Assembly (NCBI GenBank): GCA_022059125.1
Contig: JAEUWY010000016.1
Coordinates: 930,001-994,000, forward strand
DNA from: Corynespora cassiicola
Lineage: Eukaryota; Ascomycota; Dothideomycetes; Pleosporales; Corynesporascaceae
Direction of reading: 5' to 3'
DNA length: 64,000 nucleotides
The notes beneath the pieces are model-generated. The model had not been told where the DNA came from, ran no database searches, and saw nothing but the letters and a program-made list of their open reading frames with translations. Below are positions 1 through 11,938 of the stretch, one piece after another. The position numbers and the translations under genes are program-made. Each line of letters opens with the position of its first letter. The stretch's first letter is position 1.

Positions 1-995
1 ATACACTGTAGGCTTCGGACACGGGCCGTTCCGTCATGAATAGCTCGAAAAAGCGTGCAGGAAGTTGTGTCGGGTACAAGCGAAGGCCAGTGTCCAGCGC
101 CAGGTAGGCATTCTTCCAATCGCGATTCAAAATCCGGGCGGTAAGGATGCCTTGCAGAAGAGACATGGGAAGGCCCGTGAAGAAGGTTGGCTGCGACCGA
201 TCAGGCACAATGGCATCGGGGGAGAGGTGATACTCTGCAAAGGTGCCAGGAAAGCGTGACAGGGCATCCATGTAGAGAGATTCGAGCTCCTGAAGCTCGG
301 CCATGCCGCCATATGCCATTAGCTCAATGGCAGCACCATACACGGACGGATCAACGTATAACTCGTTTTGCTGGACCAGCCACTGCCAAAAGTCGTGGCC
401 TTGTTGGAATTTCTTCCAGTGCTTGTATATGCCAATCAGATGGACATGGGCAAATGGATGGGGAGGCAAGGCTCCGGAGCGAATATCCTCCACCACTCGG
501 TCCACGAAAGGAAAGAGGTCTGAAGCCTTGATCTTGGCGGCACGAGAGTTACGGACGGCAGCATGCAGAGCTTGGGCGAGGCGGCGAGAATCATTGGGCT
601 GCAGTTTCTTCGAAGCCACAGCGGCAGGGTATAGGCTCATCATTTCTGAGACGGAATTGACATTGCTATTTGCGCGGAATTGCTCCAGCAGCAGTTCAGT
701 CTATGTACTGCGTGAGCGAGTTGCATGGGACGTAGGGCCAGGTCCATACCTCGTCTTTTGGCCTAAACTTTTTGAAGTTGGGGTTCCCTTGACCTTTTGA
801 GTCTTTATTAGGCCCCTTTTTCTTGTGTCCTTTCGCCCTTGCTGCATATGTGCGCCGTTGCAGGCCGCTGGGTCCGGTCGCAGTAGAACATGGTGTGGAG
901 AGAAGCACAATAGGAACGGGGGCGCGGAGGAGGCGCGGTACGAGAAACGGGGTCGAAGGGCAGACCAGCGACGCGAGCTGGGACCGAGGGAGCAT
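1..995 (-). CDS. Mitochondrial-type helical-repeat (PPR/TPR-like) protein, 5' part only
   Basis: The gene starts at 995 and runs off the left edge. Exon 1 is 750-995 and exon 2 is 700 to beyond 1; the proposed intron 701-749 is 49 nt, with 5' site GTATGG, branch-like CTCAC and 3' TAG. The first residues are basic and hydrophobic without acidic residues (MLPRSQLASLVCP), then QRRTYAARAKGHKKKGP, which fits a mitochondrial targeting peptide. The rest reads as alpha-helical, aromatic-rich repeats (for example FWQWLVQQNELYVDPSVYGA, then a LYPTQLPARFFELF stretch), as in PPR/TPR-like mitochondrial RNA or assembly factors. I do not recognise the exact family. If the 49-nt intron is not removed, the reading frame meets TGA at 696-698 (see findings). 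It is divergent from the coatomer gene with 282 bp between the starts. Confidence 0.7.
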
Positions 996-1277
996 GTCTA
1001 CGGCGATTGTCGCGCAGTTGCGCGTGTCTTGAAGCTCGCGTGAACGCTCGTGAAAGTCGGAGCTGCACTTTTCAGGCCCGCCAAGCCTGGGCTTGATTCG
1101 CCGGGGGTCCGCTAAACGACGGCGGAGGAGACACCTATCAAATCCCCCACCGCATCAACAGACCCCCGGCATTCCGACGACGACGAGAGCTTCGACCGCC
1201 CGACACTCCTCGCCCTTTGCTGCAGAGCTCGCCAGAACCTCCCCCGAACCTCGCTTTCCCCACCACAAATCGCAACC

Positions 1278-2089
1278 ATGTCGCGCCCGCTCTCTCTCTT
1301 CAGCGTCTCGGCCATCCTCATCCTGGCCATTGATGATGGATCGCGCATTCTCACCAAATACTACTCGAACCCCCACCCGCCTGCGGGCAACCAAACCGAT
1401 TATCCTGGCGCAATTGCCTACAAGACGGTCAAGGACCAGAAGGCATTCGAGAAGGGCCTGTTGGGTACGTGGCAGATGACCGCCGCCTGGATCATGGCAA
1501 CTGGCAACGGGCGCGGGCTAACAGCTCGCAGAGAAGACGGCAAAGCAGACCACGGACATCATCCTGTATGACCAAAAGGTCATCGTGTTCAAGATGGAGT
1601 CGGACGTCATGCTCTATGTCGTAGGCGGCCCGGAAGAGAACGAGGTCCTCCTGTACAGGTATGGTTGTTGTACTGGCATGGAAGACCCAAAGCTGACAGT
1701 GCGGTAGCGTCGTCCTTGCCCTGCGCGACTCGCTCAACATCCTCCTCAAGTAAGATGTGCGCCCTGGAAATGGAGTGCAAGGCTAACGCATACCAGAAAC
1801 TCGGTGGACAAGCGCACCGTGATTGAGAACTACGACCTCGTGGTATGTACCCTAGCCATAGGAATACCCTCTAGCATGCTGACTTGCCCAGTCCCTCGCT
1901 GTCGATGAGCTGGTCGACGACGGCATCATCTTGGAGACAGACCCCGTCATTGTGGCCTCGCGCGTCAGCCGACCACCGGCACAAGACATGACCTCGATGA
2001 AGAACCTTGATCTTTCCGAGCAGGGTTTCCTAAACGCTTGGGAGTTTGGAAAGAGGCATCTGGCCGAAAGGATACGTCAAGGTCTGTAG
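1278..2089 (+). CDS. RET3: Coatomer subunit zeta (COPI small subunit)
   Basis: The product is a 199-residue longin/adaptin-small-chain-like subunit of the COPI coat, which retrieves cargo from Golgi to ER on the cytosolic face of membranes. Exons are 1278-1464, 1532-1658, 1708-1749, 1797-1842 and 1892-2089; the four introns are 67, 49, 47 and 49 nt with GCTAAC or GCTGAC branch points. The family signature is clear: LFSVSAILILAIDDGSRIL at the start, KDQKAFEKGLLEKTAKQ, IILYDQKVIVFKMESDVMLY, ENEVLLYSVVLALRDSLNIL, and the terminal AVDELVDDGIILETDP block. Length matches fungal and animal zeta subunits (about 180-200). The C-terminal tail after the conserved ASRVSRPP is short and charged. It lies 284 bp upstream of the RQC2 start, on the same strand. 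Confidence 0.95.
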
Positions 2090-2373
2090 GTTTGGGTTAT
2101 AGCGAACGGCGTTGGGGGAGTTTTCACCGGCAAAACGGGCATAGCGGACGTCACAACCTCTTCAACTTCTGCATAGACTCGGTAGTAGCACGTGTTTTCA
2201 CAATTGAATCCTGTGGCTTTGGCATGCATGCTCCGTCGCCGTTCGCGCATTACATAAGGCGCGGGACCTCAGCCCTACACGCCACATCTCCTAGGGACTT
2301 GGCGGCTCTGCACTTCGTCATCGCATCCCACCACCGACCCCACTACACAGTTTGCGCTCCCAACCTCAGGACC

Positions 2374-5300
2374 ATGAAGCAGAGATTTTCCTCGTTGGAT
2401 GTCAAGGTAGTGCCGTATTGTCGCGTATCGCCCGCCAGACGCTAAATCTGACCCCAGGTCATTGCTCACGAGCTCTCCAAAACGCTTTGTCCGCTGCGAG
2501 TCACTAACATCTATGATCTTTCCGAGGTGCGCATGCCGACAATGCGCAGCGGATTTAGGCTCACATTTTGCAGCGAATTTTCCTCATCAAGTTCCATAAA
2601 CCCGACCACCGCGAGCAGCTGATCATCGAGTCCGGCTTCCGCTGCCACCTTACTAGCTATGCCCGCACGACCGCCTCAGCCCCGTCAGCCTTTGTGGCCA
2701 AACTGCGCAAGTACCTGAAAACCAGGAGAGTGACTTCAATCTCTCAGGTCGGTACCGATCGCATCATTGAGTTTACCTTCTCCGACGGGCTGTACCGCCT
2801 CTTCCTAGAGTTTTATGCCGGCGGCAACATCGTCCTCACAGATGGCGACCTCAAGGTCTTGGCGCTACTGCGCAACGTGGACGAAGGTGCCGAGCACGAG
2901 CGTTTGAGGACAGGCCTAGACTACAACCTCTCGCTCAGACAAAATTATGGCGGCGCGCCAGAAATCACCTCTGAAAGGGTGCGCGAAGGACTACAGAAGG
3001 CGGTGGACCGGCAGCAGGCGCAGCCAGCAGCGGCGGGGAAGAAGGGCAAGAAACAGGCGAGGGACGCATTGAGGAAAGCGCTTGCCGTATCGATAACAGA
3101 ATGCCCTCCGTTGTTAGTCGATCATGCGCTGTACATGGCCAACTACGATTCGACGCTGAAGCCGGAGCAGGTGTTGGGAGAAGAGGGCTTGCTCGAAAAG
3201 CTAGTTGCGGTTTTGAAAGATGCTAGGAAGATATCTGAAGATATTACCACAACGGATCAGATCAAGGGCTACATTCTCGCCAAACCGAATCCCGCCGCCG
3301 CAGCAGATGCCGACGCCGATGCCGAAGGGCCCGAAAAGTCCAAACTCCTCTACGACGACTTCCATCCATTCAGACCGCAGCAGTTTGAGAATACCGAATA
3401 CACCTTTTTAGAATTCGATGGCTTCAACAAGACTGTCGACGAGTTCTTTTCGTCTATTGAGGGTCAAAAGCTGGAATCGAAGATTCATGAGCGTGAACTC
3501 TTGGCCAAGAAGAAGATGGAGAATGCGCGGAAGGAGCACGCGAATCGCATTGGTGGGCTCAAGCAGGTCCAGGAATTGAACTTCCGCAAGGCAGAAACCA
3601 TTCTTGCCAACGTTCATCGTGTTACAGAATGCATCGATGCCGTAAATGGCTTGATCGGTCAAGGCATGGATTGGGGTGAAATTGCACGCTTGATCGAACG
3701 AGAACAAGACCAAGGTAATGCCGTTGCGCAGCGTATTCGCCTGCCTCTGAAGCTCTACGAGAATACAGTCACCCTTCTGCTCGATGAATCAAACTTTGAT
3801 GAGCAGGAAGGAGACGATGAGGGGAATGAGACAAGTTCCGTCAGTGAGGACTCTGATGAGGAGGAAAAGCCCTCGAAAGCAAAAAAGTCCGCTTCGCCCC
3901 AACCGGCCGCAACTCGACAGCTGGCCGTTGATATTGATCTTGGTCTTTCTGCCTGGGCAAATTCCACCGAATACTTTGACCAAAAGAAAACCGCAGCTGG
4001 AAAGGAAGAGCGGACCCTTCAGGCTTCTACCAAAGCTTTACAGAGTCAGGAGAAGAAGGTGGCCGAGGATTTGAAAAAGGGGTTGAAGCAAGAGAAAGAG
4101 GTATTACGACCGGTTCGAAAACAGCAGTGGTTCGAGAAGTTCATTTACTTCATGTCTTCCGATGGATACCTGGTCCTGGGAGGCAAAGACCCGGTTCAAA
4201 ACGACATCATCTATCGCAGATATCTCCGAAAAGGAGACGTCTACGTCCATGCAGATCTCAAAGGAGCCGTCCCCATGGTTGTCAAGAATAATCCAAACAC
4301 TCCTGATGCGCCAATTCCTCCATCGACACTTTCCCAAGCGGGAAATTTATCGGTCTGCACATCTGAAGCCTGGGACTCGAAGGCGGTCATGTCTGCATGG
4401 TGGGTCACCAGTGACCAAGTCAGCAAGACAGGCCATGGTGGGGAGATTCTCGGCGCGGGCATGGTTAATATCAAGGGAAAGAAAGAGTACCTGCCTCCGG
4501 CGCAGCTTATCGTAGGGCTTGCGGCCATGTTCGAAATCAGTGAGGAGAGCAAGGCGCGACACAAGAAGCACCGTGTCAATGATCCTCTTCCCTCGACCCC
4601 TGACGCTGCATCTGAATCTGTGCAGCCAGAAAGTTCAGCGGCCAAGGAAGCAGATAGTGACGATGATTTTCCAGATGCTAAACTCGCATCAGACTCCGAT
4701 GAGTTTCCAGATGCCAAGTTGGAGGACTCTGACGATAGTGATGCTGAGTCCGAGACGGGAGGTCAATCCAACCCGTTACAGACGGGAGCGTCAAGAAAGC
4801 CAGTCGATTCAGAAGATGAAGATGAAGTTGAAAGGCCTTCTACTGAGACTGTTACTTCCAAGCTCGACAAGGTTTCAATCTCTCAGGATAATTCTCAAGA
4901 TGACACCGGCTCAGCTGCGGACTCTGAACAATCACAATCAAAAACTGGAAGGCGCCACCTGTCCGCTAAAGAGCGCCGTATGCTGAAGAAGGGACAACTT
5001 CCAGGCGCGAACTCTACACCAGCCGAGACTGCAGATGCTGACGAAGCCACGGGCGAAGACGAAGCTGAATCGAACGAAGACAAAAACACCAAGCCGGCTA
5101 CCAAAGGCCCTGGAACCGTAACATCTCAGGCCTCGAAGGCTACCAACGGCCCCGCCCCTCGAGGAAAGCGCGGAAAGGCAAAGAAACTAGCTGCCAAGTA
5201 CGCAAACCAGGACGAAGAAGACCGCGCCCTGGCCATGCAACTCCTAGGCTCCAAATCCGGCCAGCAAGCCGCCGAAGCCGCAGCCCAGGAGAAGCGCTCC

Positions 5301-5864
5301 AAGGAAGAAGAAGCCCAGGCAAACAAGCAGCGTCGAAGGGAACAGCACCTCCGTGCCCAAGCCCTGGGCCGCGCCGCAGAACAGGCACGAACAGCTGCCC
5401 GCGCTGGCGATGCCCAGGACGACGACGCTGCAGACGACGACGCACTTCGGTCCCAGCTCCTCAACCTCGACGCCTTCACCGGCCGCCCCCTCCCCGGCGA
5501 TGAGATCCTGTCTGCTATCCCCATCTGCGCGCCCTGGTCTGCCCTCGCATCGTACAAGTACAAGGTCAAGATGCAGCCTGGCGCCATCAAGCGCGGCAAA
5601 GCGGTCAAGGAGATCCTCATGAGATGGGATGCCGCGGGCAAGGATGCGCGTGCGACGGATAAGCACAGCAAAGACGTCGAGCGTATCTGGCCCCAGGAGA
5701 TGGAGCTCATCCGTGGGTGGAAGGAGACTGAGGTCGTCGGCGTCTTGCCTGTGAGTAAGGTGCGCGTCATGATGGTGGGAGGGAGGGATGGTGGGGGTGG
5801 GAGTAGCAGTGCCAAGGGCAAGAGTAAGGCCGCACGCGGGGGACGGGGGTCCAAGAAGCGTTGA
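2374..5864 (+). CDS. RQC2: Ribosome quality control complex subunit 2 (NEMF/Tae2 family)
   Basis: The 1130-residue protein recognises peptidyl-tRNA on stalled 60S subunits and, in the family, adds C-terminal alanine/threonine (CAT) tails and recruits the Ltn1 ubiquitin ligase. Exons are 2374-2406 (11 codons), 2458-2526 and 2574-5864; introns are 51 and 47 nt. The start MKQRFSSLDVK is the universal family N-terminus. Asp9 and the Asp96-Arg97 pair (VGTDRIIEFTF) correspond to residues required for CAT tailing in yeast. Domains: NFACT-N about 1-440; coiled coil about 480-530 (KALQSQEKKVAEDLKKGLKQ); NFACT-R about 550-665 (YLVLGGKDPVQNDIIYRRYL); an acidic Ser/Asp/Glu-rich stretch about 690-860; NFACT-C about 990-1100 (SALASYKYKVKMQPG). 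The last 160 bases are strikingly G-rich, while 5200-5570 is C-rich. Confidence 0.95.
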
Positions 5865-6247
5865 GGCCTAGTTTCTACGTGAGTGGGCGCATATCTCGCT
5901 ATTCGCAGAGGTAGTAAAATTATAGAGAGAAATGCCTGGAACTTGTATACCCGTTGACAACGCGTTCTGCCCCAAGTGTCCGGAACCCATCTGAACCGCT
6001 GGCCAACGCTGTGGAACGCTAGATCACAGTGCATCACAGTCCCCACAGACATCATCACCCCATTCGTGCACAGCAGGTTTACAGCATTAGGCGTCCAACT
6101 TCCAAACCTCATAGTAATTTAGGAATCAGCTGCATACTTTCAATTACAGTAATCGTACATCTTCCTACACCTTACAAGCACATAGCCACTTGAGATAGTC
6201 TCCAGCTACTGTGACTACATATATCGATCCTACAAAAGTGTCTTGTT
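5865..6247. other. Convergent 3' intergenic region
   Basis: This stretch separates two convergent genes. It is moderately AT-rich. I see no coding potential, repeat or RNA gene in it. Confidence 0.6.
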
Positions 6248-8449
6248 CTACACAGAATCTGCCGTTACATGTACTCTTAGCAGATCTAGAATGTCTGGCT
6301 TTACATGATTACACAAATCCCGGTACTGAGCTGTAGCACAATAAAAGTTTTGTCCTTGACTATGCAATCCTTTTGCGCAGAGAATCAGTGTCGAATAAAG
6401 AGAAATGCGCTCTGAGGGCGTTATTCCACTCTTCTCTTCACCGGTATCGAGCGCTTCGAGGACATCGTGTGCCAGCCTAACCAGGCAAGGAACTAGCATA
6501 GGATCATAGTGTTCGAAACCATGCCGGAGATAGTATATTCGCAAGAGAGTCTCTATGTGGCTTTTTGTTGCGACTCGGAGATCGTTTAGGGCTGTGTCGG
6601 CTGCAAAACGTAATGAGGGAATGCTTGTGGAAGTCTCCTGATTCTGAAGAAGAACTCTGAATATGTTGTGATATTCAATGCTAGTGTCCTCGTCAGTTAA
6701 ACCTCTACATCTTTCAGTCCTTTACAACAAGACGGATATCCAAGGGCCGAGAAATTAAACACTCTTCACTAGCTACGGCGACATGAATTATTTCACTCAC
6801 TGTATTTTGATGTGATCGGGGAGTACAATTTTGGCAGGTTGGAGGGGCTCTGGAAGATTATACAATTGGTCTAGCTGAGCTTTGAGCTCAATGTATGCCT
6901 TGTGGTCCGCTTGAGAGTCATTCTTGCCATATAACTGGAATGAAACGTTGTTCATGATGTGTCTCAATTCGACGTAAGTCTTGGTAATGTATGCAAGGTG
7001 CATAGGGTGGAGGCATTGATCCGATGGATAGCGCAACCATATTTCCCCGTACCACTCAGAGTCCGTGGTAGGGTCTGGTAATGGCATTTCGGGTGGTTCT
7101 CGGATGATAGGGGGTTGAGAAGAACGAAAGTCATGCCAACTGCATGTGGTCAATAAAGAAAGATGAATGATTTGTGGGGCACTCACGACTGCCAAGAATA
7201 TAATCCCCATGCTGTATGTATTCGCGCTTTGCGAACGCTTGCACTTTGTATCCTCGTATTTGCAGCCAAACTGAGCAGTTTCAAATCCTCGGCCATTTTC
7301 AGTGCCTGAGCAAAATGTTTGTTGCTGATTTCCCCCATTGCATTGATCATCATCTCAGCGCTCAGGACCAAATCTGCCTGAATTGTTGTCAATTTTGCAT
7401 CACATGCTGCTTCCACTTCCCAAAGCCGCTTGGCCTCGGCAATGAACTGGTATCCCAGAGTCCTAGGAACCCAATAGTGGGAGCGGCTTGGTATTTCGCG
7501 GCATATGTGCTTCAGGGTATGTAAGAACAACTCCCTATACATGCTCTTCTCGTAGAACTTACGCATGCAATTGCGAGTACAGCGTTCACTAGTAACGCCG
7601 AACACAATTCAGTTCGACCCGCTGCCATGTCTTCAAGAAAGCAGTCCTTGTGAAAAGGGAAAGCCCAAGGATGATGATTTAGAAAGTAAGCCCTAAGAAG
7701 ACGCCTCAGCATTTGATCATCAGAAATTACGGTAGTCCAATCCGATACCGTTACTTGATCAAGTAGAGGATCAACCACCTCGGCTGCGTGATATGGTTTT
7801 AAAAACGGACTTTGATAAGTTTCCCCCGTAACTTTATCCCTAGAGTCTCGATCAATCTGCTGAGAAGATCCGAATACTGCCTCGAATATAGTAGAATCCA
7901 GATATGGGTTGTTATGAAACAAGGACGCCGGCATTTCTGACGAATAGGGAAATTCATATCGGAATTGCGTTTTCGGTTGCACTAATAGTTGCATGATTGG
8001 ATTACTGTCTTTGTATTGGCTTACTATCGCCTGCGGAGTATGCCCTGCTCTTAGGCGCTGCAAAGCATCGATTGAATCCGATTCTGGCAATGTCTTGATT
8101 AAATTTATCAACTCTTCGTTGAAATTGGATTGATCACGAAGATCATTGTACTTCTTCCGAACTTGGCGTGTTTCGGTATCTGCGTATCGGCAGGAGGCAT
8201 CCCGAAGCACGCATTCGCCACATGTGGGACGTTTTCCGTTGCACTGAAGCCGGAAGAGTGATCAGTGCCAATCCACTGTTAGCTCAAATGCCTATGTACC
8301 TTAATTTTTCGAGCCCGACAGCCCTCACAAGCGGCCGAAATCCGAGTTCGTTTGCGTCTCGACGACTCCACAGATTCACTCGGGGTAGCTGTTTGGGCAG
8401 GTAGAAGCGTAGGCAGAAGACGCTTGCTTGCATTCGCGTCCCCATCCAT
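6248..8449 (-). CDS. Zn(II)2Cys6 fungal transcription factor
   Basis: The spliced product is 641 residues from five exons (8300-8449, 7563-8243, 7187-7509, 6801-7139, 6248-6680); introns are 56, 53, 47 and 120 nt. The zinc cluster is perfect: Cys41-x2-Cys44-x6-Cys51-x6-Cys58-x2-Cys61-x6-Cys68 (CEGCRARKIK then CNGKRPTCGECVLRDASC), with the first intron falling exactly between Cys44 and Cys51. A basic linker follows, then the fungal-specific middle homology region: LLVNAVLAIAC, FIAEAKRLW, LTTIQADLVLSAEM, HTAWGLYSWQS and PPIIREPPEMPLPDP. The C-terminal part contains the typical LLRIYYLRHGFEHYDP block. No metabolic cluster surrounds it, so its target pathway cannot be inferred. The last intron (6681-6800) is the least certain border. 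Confidence 0.88.
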
Positions 8450-9810
8450 TCTCAGTAGTAGTAAGGTTCGGCATGAAAACTGAGGAAGACGGATGGTTAA
8501 GTGGTTGGTGGTGTCTGTGAAAGGAAATTCGATTCAAGAAAAAAAAAAGGCCGAAATGACGAAGGTGGTGTGATGACGGCAGCTACCCTTGGAATGGCCG
8601 CTAATCTTAGACGCAACGGCCATCATCTTAGCCCGCCAGTACATGATTGGATAGAAGAGGTGGGGCGACGCTACCGGACAGCAGAACAATGCGATCAGAA
8701 CCCAAGTTCGGCTGCGAAAACAAGCTGCAAGGACCAATTCTGCACTCTGCAGCCCGAGTACGCTCGGGGCTGCTCGTTTCCTCTCCGGATTTGGTTACGA
8801 ACAAATCGGAATATTGATAAATAGCATTAACGCCCATACGTAATAGCCACCAATCCGGATAATATCGACATCTACACGGACAAGGAGTTGAGTACGAAAA
8901 TGTATACTGCAAATTTGTGCACAAACTAGACTCACAAGCCCACCAAGTCATTCTGCAGGTCTTGGTTTGTCCTGGCGTGAACAGATTACTTTTCAACTAA
9001 GAATATGTTTTGTCCCTCCCGTTCCAAATACCCTCGCTCCGCGGCCACAGTGTCAAAGCTCAGCAAAAGCTAAGACAAAGTCAACCATCTTTCGGCTCAA
9101 GTGATATGCAATTCTATACAGTCCCGCAGACGGAGACTGAACGGATTTGTCGCGTTACAATAATCTTAGAAGTACTGCATTTCGATATTCGACTTGGCTC
9201 AAAGGCTGCGGCATTATGTAAGTGTGGTGGCGAAGCGTTTGGAGACCCAGCGGCGGTTGAAACAGGATTTTGTGCTTATCAGCCAACGCAATCAAAAAAA
9301 GAAAAGAGGCCTGTATAATACTCGCCCCTACCACCAATCGAACACTAGAAATATTCTTTCCATTAGCTGCTACTAGTCCCGGGCCAGTATAATTGCTAGC
9401 TATGATATTAGAGATCTAGGTTGTTTGCAATGATGGTGTTTTCTGCCGCGTGACAGGATTGTGGTTTCGAGAGCTTGACTAGAAACTGTAAGAATTTACC
9501 TTCCTGTGCTGACGATAGAATACCAATCTCCCATATTTATTTTCAATATGCTTAGCCACTGGCACCGACTCATACGTGGACCACAAATATTCGAAAGGTA
9601 CCTTAAAGGCCATTAGATAGCTGCAATACACACAAAGGGAGTCGCGATGGACATAAAGTACGGAAAGAAGCTCAGTGAAACTTCCAGATCAAGAATTTAG
9701 TTTGATTGAATTCAGAAATCAGCATGTAAAGATTGCTTCGGGCATGAATCAGATCGTCGAGTGCAAGATATCATCCTCAGATGCTGCATATGGGCTGCTC
9801 CTTACCTGAT
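8450..9810. other. Gene-free interval upstream of the zinc-cluster gene
   Basis: About 1.36 kb without a supportable gene. The first few hundred bases include the promoter of the minus-strand transcription factor. The remainder is AT-moderate, with only short unrelated open frames and no recognisable transposon or RNA gene. Confidence 0.5.
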
Positions 9811-10924
9811 TTACGCTCTCCTTCCATAGCTGTCATTCCCGTTTTGATCACCACCGCCATGCATATTCCATAGACTGACAGGACCAGAAGTACTATGAAA
9901 GTCCGCTCCTCCATCTACGGAATTCTCATTAACCCCAGTAGACTCTCTACCCACGATATGCTCTCTGCCAAACCCACTGCTATGATGTTGCGAGCCATCC
10001 CTACTCATGACCCCATTTACCTCATACCTATATACATAATCACCTGGTATTTCTGACGGACGTCTGAAGTGACAGGGATCCATCTCAAGGGGAAAATCGG
10101 GTATCAAGGCGGCGGGATACGTGGCATCCTCTGCGGCTTTCTTTGCAAGCAAGGCCTTAGCCTTCTTCTTGCGGTACCACAGAATGTATACCAACGTTCC
10201 AATAATAAGTAGCAGTCCAAGAATGGCACCGATTACGACCGCGGCGATGGACCCGGCAGGCAGTGAATTGTCCTTTCCGGGAATGTATGAGGCTTCTTCC
10301 AGAACAGATCGTGTCGCCGACCAGTTCCCGTTGGTCCAGCTGGGCCAACAGCCTATGTAAAGATTTGCGCTTGATTGGTCGAGGCCTTCATATACTGTAC
10401 CGGTTACACATAGTGTTTGGTCACCAGTGCCAGTACTAGCAAGATCAGTAACGGGACTACCAGCGAAGACAATGAGCTCACCATGTTTCTGCTCGAGCAC
10501 CGTTGGTTAAAACGCTAGTGTTAACGCAGCTGGTAAATACGTTACAATCTTCCCCAATATTTGTACAGCAACGTCCATAGTCCTTGAGCTGCGTCCATAC
10601 TCCACTTGAAGGACAGTGCCAAGCCGAGTCTGTACATGTGTCAGATTGAACTTGAATTGCTTACGGATTCAATAGTCGTTGACGTTGAGACATGAGTTTA
10701 ATTGGGGCAATGACTTGACTTTCTCACCCCCAACCTGCCTTTTGTGCATCTCAGATCATAAGAAAACACGGTATATAAAATTTTCAAAAGAGTAGATACT
10801 TACAGCCTCCTAGAGTAAACGTGTATCCTATGATATTAGTGGGAATGGTCTTGATGGTAGATTCAGCCCTCGGAATCACAACATCCCTTGCTGTCCCCCC
10901 GGAATCCGTAGTTAGAAGATCCAT
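9811..10924 (-). CDS. Single-span membrane protein with eight-Cys ectodomain, paralogue A
   Basis: Exons are 10804-10924, 10482-10629 and 9811-10435 (introns 174 and 46 nt), giving 297 residues. The ectodomain has eight cysteines (HC, RCC, DC, SC, TC, LC, GC), ending in CVTGTVYEGLD and GCWPSWTNGNWSATRS. A transmembrane helix follows (AAVVIGAILGLLLIIGTLVY), then a basic stop-transfer WYRKKKAKALLAKK and a long, probably disordered cytosolic tail. The layout resembles fungal cell-surface sensor-like proteins, but I know no named function. The paralogue at 11939-13096 shares cysteine spacing and both intron positions and phases. The annotated start gives no clear signal peptide: the in-frame codons just upstream encode hydrophobic ILLNILV but lack an ATG and are preceded by a stop. 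The 5' end is therefore uncertain. Confidence 0.72.
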
Positions 10925-11938
10925 GACGAGGATATTTAACAGGATACCCTATCATTTGCCGAGGTTTGAGGAGTATACAAGGTCGCTCAACAGTATCGAG
11001 TAGAAAATATCACAGGAAACAGATGTAGTAGTAAGGTAAAGGATTTCTTGGTAAATGGAAATGCGATAAGTAAAATTGAAAAGACACCTGCTGTGATCTT
11101 TATATAGAAGTCTGGCAAGATCCAAGACTCATGGCGCAGAGAACGCTAGATCAGAAAGGTGTACCAGATTCCCTTGCTGAAACTCCACGAATAATACCAG
11201 CTAATATGTCCCAGGCAGCAGTCGCCAAACTCCTCCAATACTGGCGCCTCTAAGGCTGAAAGCTTGGAAGGGCTCGTCTGACACCTGGGGGGTCCCGTTC
11301 AGAGAGCAATGCCAAGCCATGCAAAACCCAAGGATGCACATGATAATATTTGAGTGTCCATGGAGATGGGAATTTTCTCAAGCTATCGCTCCTATTATTC
11401 GTTAACAGTCAACTTTTTCCTCTTCTCAAAACTTTCAACGAAGGGAAATATTTGGAATTGCTCCATTACGCGCCCCCAAGATACACTTCGCCACAGCGCA
11501 ATGTCACGGGCGATATCATGCCGGGCGCAATCCTCCTAACAAGTGAGGCTGCGATGTGATACCCTGATAAGGTATAGATTACGCGGTGCGATCTAGTAGG
11601 CTAGAAGTGCGGGGAAGGAAGGGTTGTGGCGTCGCAGGAGCGTTGGAGTCAGGACACACCGGTCGCCTTTTCTGCCTTTTTGGGGGCCAAATGCGCGGAA
11701 GGATACAGTGAAGGGTATATTTTGGGAGAAAAAAACAGGCTGTGCTGTGCTGTGCTATACTGTGCTATGCTATGCAGCGCCAAAAGTTGATGATCATGTC
11801 GACATGGCAGTAAAAGGTAAGCTCGCTGTTAAGAATCTGGGGAGACAGGACGTTGGTCATTCCTTCCTCCACCGCTCTTTCCCCAAATCTCGGAACAGCT
11901 ACAAACCCACAAACCCCCCTACTACCTCATTACGCAAG
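10925..11938. other. Interval between the two membrane-protein paralogues
   Basis: This holds the upstream region of paralogue A and the 3' flank of paralogue B. It contains the pentamer repeat at 11741-11775. No gene is supported. Confidence 0.5.
11741..11775 (+). repeat. Seven-copy pentamer microsatellite
   Basis: The run reads TGTGC three times, then TATAC, TGTGC, TATGC, TATGC. All deviations from TGTGC are G-to-A (TG to TA) or C-to-T type transitions when read on one strand or the other. Confidence 0.85.

Noticed and set aside
5126..6112. 328-codon minus-strand frame opposite the RQC2 3' end
   Set aside because: It is antisense to a well-conserved coding sequence and its residue composition (Arg/Ser/Leu-rich) follows from the C-rich plus strand; no recognisable domain.
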